DNA from: JBGPYB01 sp041493035
Lineage (GTDB): Bacteria > Acidobacteriota > Vicinamibacteria > Fen-336
NCBI GenBank assembly: GCA_041493035.1
Contig: JBGPYB010000065.1
Coordinates: 1-25,262, forward strand
Direction: 5' to 3'
Length of the DNA: 25,262 bases
Below, one piece after another: positions 10,426-16,436 of the stretch. A model generated the notes under the pieces. That model saw nothing but the letters and a program-made list of their open reading frames with translations. It searched no databases and had not been told where the DNA came from. A program made the position numbers and the translations under genes. Within the stretch, counting starts at the first letter, position 1; each line of letters begins with the position of its first letter.

Positions 10426-11877
10426 CTACTTGATGAAGATCAGCCGCGCTTGGACGGTGTCATTCTTCCTGTGGTTGACGGCGTCGAGCTGGAAGTCCCT
10501 GTGCTGGTAGTCCGCGATCACCTGGAGGCCGTTCTGGAACGCAATGTTGACGTACGTCGTGACCGCCCACTGCGTGTTCAGCTTCACTGTGTTCGGGTGA
10601 AAATAGTCGTACCGGACGCCAGCAGCGACTTTCTCGCTGACGAAGAACACACCGTCAGCAAAAGCGGCCTTGCTGTTGAACTTCGTGAGGTTTGCGGCCG
10701 TGTCGCTGCCGTAGTTGAAGCCGCCCAGCGGGAGGAAGCGCTTGCCCAACGGATAAGACAGGTAGACGGCCGTGCGATCGAAGTTGTTGCGGAACTCCGT
10801 GACATGGGTGGGGTCGACCTCCGGTCCGCCGCAGACGGCACCCGTAATCGGGTCCTTCTGGCCGAGTTTTCGGCCGTCATCGCACGAGGTAGGCGTCGAC
10901 ACGTTCCCGTGGTAGTAGATGAACGAGATGCCGCCGCCGTTGGGATGGAGGATGTAGGTGGCGTTTGCCGAGAAGTCGGGAGTATTGTGTGCTTTCGACT
11001 GGGCGGGCTTGCTGAGGGCCGAGATGGCCTGGTTTGCGCCCTTCCACGGCCCCGTTTGCGCCGGGAACGCTATGAAGGCCTGGGACTCATCCTCCCACCG
11101 CACGATCGTGCCGCTCATGACGGCCGCACGCAGAGAGAGCCTGTGGATGTCTCCCCCAACCTCGATACCCGCTTCATCCAAGCCCCAGGGTTGGTAAACG
11201 TACGGGACAGCAGTGCCCTTGGCCGAGATCGGACTCGTTTGGAAGAGCGTGCGGGCGTTTGAATAGGGGCGGTCCGACGCTCCAAAGCCTTCCCAGGGAT
11301 GGAAGATGCCGGCTCGTGCCGTGAAGAACTTCTCCGCGTTCCCCTTCACGAAGCGGACGTAGGCGTTTTCGATCTCGAACACGTCCTCCGGCGAAACCGA
11401 CAGCTCGGACTCCGAGGCGAGGTATTTTCCCCAAGCGCCCGTCAGTGGGTACAGCGTGGCCTCCATGAAGCTGAAGGCGTTCGTGGTCGTGCGCGGCCCC
11501 GGAGCGCCGCTCGGCAGCAAGTTGGCGCCGGGAGCACCGTTGGGCTGGTTCGTGACCTGGGTGTCATAGCGTGCCTGGATCCGGGCCGCGAAATAGTCGC
11601 CCAGCTCGAACTTCTTCTCATCGTCCTTGCCGATGTCATCGGGAAGGCGGAATCCCGCTGCGCGGAACTTGTATCCTGTTTCGTTCAACGCCGGGATCCG
11701 CAGATGGCAGTAGTCGCAGGAGACACTGTACTTGCGCGCGAAGTTGGTCATGGCCCACGCGGGGGAACCGATCACGAACGTCAACAGGAATGCGACCGCC
11801 GGCCACAGCCGGCGCGCCGCGCCGGCGACCGAGCGTCGCCCTTGGGCGTTGCCACAAGCAGCTTCAAACATGCTCAT
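10426..11877 (-). CDS. Cyc2-like single-heme cytochrome fused to an outer-membrane beta-barrel (candidate)
   Basis: A 483-residue secreted protein. The ATG at 11877 follows AAGGAG. The signal peptide should cleave after AWA (residue 42). Immediately after it comes one heme motif, with the layout FAR-x5-CDYCH-x3-P-x-L-x3-G-x2-F-x3-G (F46 to G75; C54, C57, H58). The remaining roughly 400 residues carry no further heme motif and look like alternating beta strands rich in aromatic and small residues, ending in VQARLIFIK. A heme plug at the mature N terminus followed by a barrel is the architecture known for Cyc2, the outer-membrane iron oxidase, and related cytochrome-porins. The family also has members in metal-reducing bacteria, so direction is open. 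It stands alone between a hairpin and a promoter region with tandem repeats. Confidence 0.65.
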   Translation of the reverse strand: MSMFEAACGNAQGRRSVAGAARRLWPAVAFLLTFVIGSPAWAMTNFARKYSVSCDYCHLRIPALNETGYKFRAAGFRLPDDIGKDDEKKFELGDYFAARIQARYDTQVTNQPNGAPGANLLPSGAPGPRTTTNAFSFMEATLYPLTGAWGKYLASESELSVSPEDVFEIENAYVRFVKGNAEKFFTARAGIFHPWEGFGASDRPYSNARTLFQTSPISAKGTAVPYVYQPWGLDEAGIEVGGDIHRLSLRAAVMSGTIVRWEDESQAFIAFPAQTGPWKGANQAISALSKPAQSKAHNTPDFSANATYILHPNGGGISFIYYHGNVSTPTSCDDGRKLGQKDPITGAVCGGPEVDPTHVTEFRNNFDRTAVYLSYPLGKRFLPLGGFNYGSDTAANLTKFNSKAAFADGVFFVSEKVAAGVRYDYFHPNTVKLNTQWAVTTYVNIAFQNGLQVIADYQHRDFQLDAVNHRKNDTVQARLIFIK

Positions 11878-11889
11878 ACCCTGCTCCTT

Positions 11890-11919
11890 CCGTTGTTTTT
11901 CAATCCGTTGTCTTTCAAT
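11890..11919 (-). repeat. Tandem 15-bp repeat just upstream of the Cyc2-like gene
   Basis: Two adjacent 15-bp units (11890-11904 and 11905-11919; minus-strand reading ATTGAAAAACAACGG and ATTGAAAGACAACGG) differ at one base. They end just before the ribosome site of the cytochrome-porin gene and are AT-richer than their surroundings. They could be a regulator-binding site or part of the leader; function unknown. Confidence 0.7.
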
Positions 11920-11955
11920 GCCTGCGTCTGCTTCGGCTGCGAGCGGCCTCGCCGA

Positions 11956-12090
11956 TCACCCCACTGCCTCACTCCAAGCTCCCAGGCGCTCGACAGCGCC
12001 ACGCAACTCCTCGATGGTGCTCCCGTCGAATCGTCTGTGCCCGAGAACCTCACTTCGTCCCCTGACTGAGGCAAAGGGCGTGCCGGCACT
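11956..12090 (-). pseudogene. Decayed BldC/excisionase-like helix-turn-helix gene
   Basis: In one minus-strand frame, residues read SEVLGHRRFDGSTIEELRGA and continue VERLG to a stop. This closely fits the conserved GGHRRF wing and recognition helices of MerR/BldC/excisionase-type proteins, and resembles LGGHHRFERSVIENLRAEM of the intact gene at 19739-19978. No start or helix-turn-helix precedes it in the same frame; a possible remnant (GITCQTVPAR) lies in another frame, suggesting a frameshift. It sits directly upstream of the Cyc2-like gene and next to repeat copy B. Short match, so moderate confidence. Confidence 0.5.
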
Positions 12091-12137
12091 GTTTGGCAGG
12101 TGATGCCGCGGTTCTGAGGACCAAGGCCGCACGAACT

Positions 12138-12160
12138 GCGCGGGCATCCAGTGCCCGCGC
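12138..12160. other. Perfect 9-bp stem, 5-nt loop hairpin
   Basis: Arms GCGCGGGCA (12138-12146) and TGCCCGCGC (12152-12160) with loop TCCAG. It lies in the gene-poor stretch 11878-12280, between the helix-turn-helix remnant and repeat copy B. With no T-run on either side its role (terminator, recombination or protein-binding site) is unknown. Confidence 0.6.
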
Positions 12161-12242
12161 AATTGCTGCCGCGCTGCTCTACCCACGGGGAGTCCTCCCG
12201 GACCTTCGTGTCGTCACGGTCGGCGCTCCAGTAAGGATGTGC

Positions 12243-12310
12243 CGACGCTGGCCGTCGACCCCGAGGTGGCCGCGGGAGATCTACGTCAAGCGAGCGGGCT
12301 GAGGACGGCC
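12243..12310 (+). repeat. Direct repeat copy B: broken 3' fragment of the DtxR-family gene
   Basis: A 68-bp copy of 6949-7015 with one extra G near 12275 that breaks the regulator frame. No more of the DtxR-family gene precedes it, so this is a 3' remnant. On the opposite strand it supplies the last nine codons and TAG stop (12281-12283) of the NapD-like gene. Together with copy A it brackets the 5.2-kb cytochrome bc/Cyc2-like block. Confidence 0.9.
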
Positions 12311-12541
12311 CCCGTCGTCGTCGAATGCCGTCACGAGGTCGGCGCCTCGCACGCCCGGGACGCGGCAGAGGATCTCGTGGAGCTTTGGAAGGCCGCAGTC
12401 GGCAGCCGGCGCCTGCGTGAGGACGACGATGGAACCGCGGACCTCGCTGCGGCATTCGATGCCGGGGTGTCTTTCGAGCGCCTCCCGCACCGAATCGCTT
12501 CGTCCCGCCTCGATATCGACCAGCCAGCTGGCGATGGTCAC
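12281..12541 (-). CDS. NapD-like protein
   Basis: An 86-residue protein starting at GTG 12541, chosen because AGGAGG lies 4 nt upstream (12546-12551); a longer in-frame ATG at 12589 lacks this. The pattern (TIASWLVDI, then a helix, HPGIECRSE, GSIVVLTQA, a second helix, VPGVRGADLV) fits the ferredoxin-like fold of NapD, the chaperone that binds the Tat signal of periplasmic nitrate reductase NapA. No napA is in the window, so it may act on another Tat-exported or molybdenum enzyme, or lie apart from its partner. The C-terminal tail (about residues 78-86) is encoded by repeat copy B and may not be original. Distant similarity, read by eye. Confidence 0.65.
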   Translation of the reverse strand: MTIASWLVDIEAGRSDSVREALERHPGIECRSEVRGSIVVLTQAPAADCGLPKLHEILCRVPGVRGADLVTAFDDDGGRPQPARLT

Positions 12542-12640
12542 GCGACCTCCTGCAAGTCCTTCGTTGCCGTCGAGCCCGGACGCAAACAATGCATCGATTC
12601 AGCTTGATTCGTCCGTCACGATCGAATTGTCGCAAGGAGG

Positions 12641-12657
12641 TACAAGCCGCGTGCCAG
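12641..12657 (-). promoter_or_regulatory. Weak sigma-54-like -24/-12 element before the NapD-like gene
   Basis: Minus-strand CTGGCACGCGGCTTGTA: the -24 box TGGCACG is perfect, but the -12 box reads TTGT instead of TTGC (GG-N10-GT). It lies 11 bp past the CbcL-like stop and 99 bp before the NapD-like start. Confidence 0.35.
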
Positions 12658-12667
12658 GGAACTTCGG

Positions 12668-14602
12668 CTATTCGTCGGGCGGGCCCTTCGTGTCGGGACC
12701 GGCCAACGGCGCGGCTTCCGTTGGAGCCGCTGGCGTGGACGCGGGGGGCTCCAGGCTCCTGACCAGCTCGCGGTAGTACTCGGGCCGGGTCTCGCGCAGA
12801 TGGTCGGCAGACGCCTGACCAGTGATCCACGAGAGATCCATCGGGTAGACCGCGGGATCGAAGATCACCATGTAGAAATGCCAGACGAGGATGGAGAGGG
12901 TGGCCAGCACGGCCTCGTAGAAATGAGTCGCCGTGGCCGCGTCGGCCACCCAGCTCGGCAGATAGGCCAGTGTGATGTTGTTGAACCAGAGAAGGCACCC
13001 GGTCACGGCCATGACCGCTGAGCCCCACATGTACGCGAGGTACTCCATCTTCTCGCCGTAGCTGAACCGCCCGAAGGTGGGGCGCTCCTTCGCAAGGCCG
13101 AGGTTGTAGCAGAACGTGCCCCAGAGGGCTCGCGCGTCGCCCAGGGCCGGCATCAGCTGACGCAGGATCGAGCGGTCGCGACGTGAGACCGCCAGATGGA
13201 CGACGTGATAGAGGAGCGATAGGAGCAGCACGACGGCAGCGATCCTGTGGACGGCCCCACGGAACGCCGCCTCTCCCTCCCACGCCACGAGCGGCCTTGC
13301 CCACCAGGACTCGGGGTACTTGAGAGCGAAGCCGGTCACCACGAGCACGGGAAAACTGAGGACGGTCAGACCGTGGGCGATACGAAAATGCCGGTTCATC
13401 CGGGGGACGCGCTGCCCCGAGCGACCGCCGGGGGCGCCGCGAACGAGCTTCGCGACGAAATCGAGGCCGTTGTGGATCGCCATGAAGCCGAGAGTCAAGG
13501 GAATGAGCCAGAGGTAGAGAATCCGGATCGCGCGAACCACCGGGTGCTCGCTGGCCGTCCCGGCGCCAAAGTGGATGCGCCCGATCGCGAAACGCTGCCC
13601 GGCGCCCGGATGGCAGGCGCCGCACGTCTTCCCCAGGTTCGCCGGGTGGACGGTCGAGCCGGGGTCCCTCGAGGGCAGGATGTTGTGGATGCCGTGGCAT
13701 GAGGCGCAGTTGGCCACGGTCTGAGAGCCGGACCGCTGGGCGAGGCCGTGGAAGCTGTCCTTGTAGGCCGCGACCCTGTCGGCGGGAAGGTTGAACTTCT
13801 GGGCGAGGCGCTCGTCGCCGTGGCAGCGCCCACAGGTCACGGTCGAGACGCGGGCCGCGTTCACCAGGGAGCCCGCCTCGGCCGGGGCGAGAATCTCGTG
13901 CTCGCCGTGGCAGTCGGTGCAGACGGGAGCGTCACGAACCCCGCGGGCCGCCGCCTCGCCATGGACGCTGCCAGCGAAGGCCTTGCCGATCTCCACGTGG
14001 CACTTGCTGCACGTCGTCGCCACGTTCGAGTGGTGGATCGGCGACCTTTCGCTGCGGGCAGGAACGATCGCGTGGCTACCGTGACAGTCGGAGCACGAGG
14101 CCGCTTTTGCATCCCCCTTCTGGACCGCCCGGCCGTGGACGCTCAGCCGATACGTCTCGACCGGCCGGGCGAAGGGAACCTTGTGCTTGGCAAGGAAGTC
14201 GGGGTTCGCGTGGCATGCGCCGCAGGTCTCCGGCAGGTTCCTCTTCGCGGTCCGGGAGGCCGGGTTGCTCGCCGGCAGGATCTCGTGAGCGGGGCCATGG
14301 CATGAAGCGCAGTCGGGCGCCGCGGCATCCCCCTGGGCATGCAGCTCAGCGTGGACGCTCTGGCGGTAGTCCTTGTCGACATCCTCGTGGCACGAAGCGC
14401 ATTGGACGTGGGGCATCTTCCCGGAGTCGGGATGGCCCTTGGCGCCCGCGCCCGCGTGGCAGTCGATGCAGGCGAGACCCTCGTGGACGCTCTCTTGCTT
14501 GAGCTCGCCCTTGTCGCCGTGGCAGGCGACGCAGTCGGCGTCCGCCGTGGCGGACGGCGCCACGGGGAGCAGAAAGATCAGGACGACGAGGAGGCTACTC
14601 AA
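12668..14602 (-). CDS. CbcL-like fusion: 11-heme cytochrome c plus b-type cytochrome membrane domain
   Basis: A 644-residue protein starting at TTG 14602, overlapping the previous gene by 8 nt; the only sensible start, since a signal peptide follows at once (cleavage near ATADA). Residues 24-331 hold 11 CxxCH motifs: CVACH, CIDCH, CASCH, CASCH, CGACH, CSDCH, CSKCH, CTDCH, CGRCH, CASCH and CGACH. Residues about 360-582 form five membrane helices with His suited to b hemes (H377, H410, H452, H466/H469, H560, H575), like the FdnI/HydC or thiosulfate-reductase cytochrome b family. A Pro/Ala-rich tail follows. The design matches Geobacter CbcL, an inner-membrane quinol oxidase for low-potential extracellular acceptors. 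CbcL is described with nine c hemes, so this is a variant. No ribosome site is obvious; translation probably couples to the preceding gene. Confidence 0.8.
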   Translation of the reverse strand: MSSLLVVLIFLLPVAPSATADADCVACHGDKGELKQESVHEGLACIDCHAGAGAKGHPDSGKMPHVQCASCHEDVDKDYRQSVHAELHAQGDAAAPDCASCHGPAHEILPASNPASRTAKRNLPETCGACHANPDFLAKHKVPFARPVETYRLSVHGRAVQKGDAKAASCSDCHGSHAIVPARSERSPIHHSNVATTCSKCHVEIGKAFAGSVHGEAAARGVRDAPVCTDCHGEHEILAPAEAGSLVNAARVSTVTCGRCHGDERLAQKFNLPADRVAAYKDSFHGLAQRSGSQTVANCASCHGIHNILPSRDPGSTVHPANLGKTCGACHPGAGQRFAIGRIHFGAGTASEHPVVRAIRILYLWLIPLTLGFMAIHNGLDFVAKLVRGAPGGRSGQRVPRMNRHFRIAHGLTVLSFPVLVVTGFALKYPESWWARPLVAWEGEAAFRGAVHRIAAVVLLLSLLYHVVHLAVSRRDRSILRQLMPALGDARALWGTFCYNLGLAKERPTFGRFSYGEKMEYLAYMWGSAVMAVTGCLLWFNNITLAYLPSWVADAATATHFYEAVLATLSILVWHFYMVIFDPAVYPMDLSWITGQASADHLRETRPEYYRELVRSLEPPASTPAAPTEAAPLAGPDTKGPPDE

Positions 14603-16043
14603 GGCCCAGGTCGGCCAGCACCTTCGGGTTGGACTCCTCCATCGCCAGGACGCTGTGGCAGGCGTCGCAGTCCTGGGTGATCGTCCGCCCGTCGGCCGAT
14701 TTGTGCTTGTCGTCGTGACAACGGAAGCACCCCAGGAACTCCTCGTGGCCGAGGTTGTTGGGATGGACGCCCCACGTGACCTTCATCCCCGGGAAGACGT
14801 TCTTGAGATAGATGGCAGCCAGCCGCTGGGACGCTGCTTCGACGAGGGCCCGGCGCGCCTGGAAGGTGTCGGGGTGCTCCTTCTTGTAGAAGTCCACGAG
14901 TCCCGAGGTGATCCGAGCCTCGGCCGTCCCGCGATCGGGGTAGTCGGCCCGGAGAAGCTCCACGGCCTTTTTCTTGACCCAGGGAAGCTCGGGGCTGATG
15001 TTGCCGTCGGCCATGGCGCGGTCGACCGCCCTCTCAGGCATCTCGAAGGCGTGGCTCGGGCGGTTGTGGCAGTCGATGCAGTCCATCTGCCGGCGCTCGC
15101 CTCTCGCCAGCTCCTCGGCCGAGGGTTTCACGTCGGTCGAAGTGTACTCGACCGCCTCGCCGTGGTCGTCGACGTACGAAACGATAGGAATCACCTGTCG
15201 ACGGGCGTCGGTGGCGACGTAGGTGATGCGCTCCTTGTCGTCGAGATGGCGGCCGTGGATACCCGTGGCCCCCTTCCAACCCTTCCCGCCGACCTTCAAG
15301 ACGAGCACCGTGGTGAGGCGCGTGTTCTTCTCGTCGTCCTGGAACTTGCTTCGCACGACGAACCGGTCCCCGTGGAACTTCTGGGGCCAATGGCATTGCT
15401 CGCAGGTCTCCCGCGCGGGCCTCAGGTACTTCACGGGGGAGGGAATCGGGCGCGAGTAGGTCCCGAGGTTCACGGCCAGGACCTGTCGAGATCCCGAGAG
15501 CTTCGAACGGACGAACCACGAGGCCCCGGGGCCGATGTGGCACCCCGTGCAGGGCACGCGGGAGTGGGGCGAATCGACGTACGCCGTGTACTCGGGCTCC
15601 ATGACGGTGTGGCAGGCCTGACCACAGAACTCCTTCGAGTCCATGTACTCGAGGCCCTTGTACGACGCCGTCCCCATGATGGCCACGTTCCCGCCGGTCA
15701 GACCGGCGAGGAGGAAGAGCCCCCTTCGAAGGACCGTGCTTCCCATGTCGACGTGGGGGTACTCCGCCGGAACCGTCCCGCCGGCCCGAAGCCGGGAGCG
15801 CCGCCAGAAGATGCCTGCCGGCATGAGAAGGAGCCCGGCCAGGAAGACGCCCGGTAGAACGAGGTACAGCAGGATCCCCGCGTAGGGATGAACGGGGCCG
15901 CGGCTCATGATCTCTCGGAGCCAGAAGAGGACCAGGGTGATCCCCGAGCTCGTCGTGAGAACGGCGCCCGTGAGCGTGACAGGGTTCTGGGCGAAGAAAA
16001 CGGCCGGACGGAGGATCGAGTTGGTCCGTTCCCGGAGCGACAT
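14595..16043 (-). CDS. NapC/NirT-family inner-membrane multiheme cytochrome (ImcH-like)
   Basis: A 482-residue protein with three N-terminal membrane helices (about 23-43, 55-78, 107-126) and a periplasmic heme domain. Six heme motifs: an unusual CGQACH (C140, C144, H145; three residues between the cysteines) followed by VMEPEY, then CTGCH, CEQCH, CIDCH, CFRCH and CDACH. The first motif with the trailing VM-P-E and the SPH sequence after it is typical of NapC/NirT quinol dehydrogenases. ImcH of Geobacter and CymA of Shewanella belong to this superfamily and pass electrons from menaquinol to periplasmic cytochromes. Its pairing with a CbcL-like gene recalls the high- and low-potential quinol oxidases of Geobacter. 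ATG 16043 has a weak GAGG site; a hairpin lies 15 bp upstream. Confidence 0.83.
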   Translation of the reverse strand: MSLRERTNSILRPAVFFAQNPVTLTGAVLTTSSGITLVLFWLREIMSRGPVHPYAGILLYLVLPGVFLAGLLLMPAGIFWRRSRLRAGGTVPAEYPHVDMGSTVLRRGLFLLAGLTGGNVAIMGTASYKGLEYMDSKEFCGQACHTVMEPEYTAYVDSPHSRVPCTGCHIGPGASWFVRSKLSGSRQVLAVNLGTYSRPIPSPVKYLRPARETCEQCHWPQKFHGDRFVVRSKFQDDEKNTRLTTVLVLKVGGKGWKGATGIHGRHLDDKERITYVATDARRQVIPIVSYVDDHGEAVEYTSTDVKPSAEELARGERRQMDCIDCHNRPSHAFEMPERAVDRAMADGNISPELPWVKKKAVELLRADYPDRGTAEARITSGLVDFYKKEHPDTFQARRALVEAASQRLAAIYLKNVFPGMKVTWGVHPNNLGHEEFLGCFRCHDDKHKSADGRTITQDCDACHSVLAMEESNPKVLADLGLE

Positions 16044-16058
16044 TGGCCCTCACAAACC

Positions 16059-16098
16059 TTCGGCGGGGCGACCCAACCGCCGGGCCCGCCCCGCCGAA
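16059..16098 (-). terminator. 12-bp perfect hairpin between monoheme cytochrome and ImcH-like genes
   Basis: Arms TTCGGCGGGGCG (16059-16070) and its exact complement (16087-16098) with a 16-nt loop. It lies 31 bp past the small cytochrome stop and 15 bp before the next start. There is no T-run, so it may attenuate read-through or protect the upstream mRNA rather than end transcription completely. Confidence 0.6.
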
Positions 16099-16129
16099 AC
16101 GCTGATGATCCTAGGCTGCGCCGAGACGC

Positions 16130-16408
16130 CTACTTCTTCTCGACGTAGTTCTTGAGCAAGGAGACGTCGATCTCCTTGGCCTTCAGCTTTTCCTTCTCGG
16201 CCACGAGAAACTTTCCGCGGTCGTTCACCTCGTGGCTTTCCTTCTTGGGGAGTTTGTCGGTGTGACAGTACTGGCAGTTCGTTGCTTGGAATCCAAGCTC
16301 CTTCGCCTTCTTCTGCATCGGCATCGTCGCCGAGGCGACCCCGCCCAGGGCGAGCCATGCACCCGCCGCGCCCACGATCAGCAACCGCGCCCTACGAGAG
16401 GTCCTCAT
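16130..16408 (-). CDS. Small periplasmic monoheme cytochrome c
   Basis: A 92-residue protein. The ATG at 16408 is preceded by GGAGGGG and opens an Arg-rich n-region and signal peptide ending near ASA (residue 27). The mature part is only about 65 residues, strongly Lys/Glu-rich, with one CQYCH motif (C45, C48, H49). H59 is a possible second axial ligand. It starts 28 bp after the stop of the MtrB-like gene. A soluble shuttle between the inner-membrane quinol oxidases and the MtrA-type decaheme protein is the likely role, by position. I do not recognise a named family. Confidence 0.82.
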   Translation of the reverse strand: MRTSRRARLLIVGAAGAWLALGGVASATMPMQKKAKELGFQATNCQYCHTDKLPKKESHEVNDRGKFLVAEKEKLKAKEIDVSLLKNYVEKK

Positions 16409-16436
16409 GTCAGTGCCCCTCCAGTGCAGCTTGATC

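Noticed and set aside
11874..13700. Long minus-strand open frame overlapping the CbcL-like gene
   Set aside because: Low-complexity Arg/Pro/Ser translation; the true frame carries 11 heme motifs and five membrane helices.
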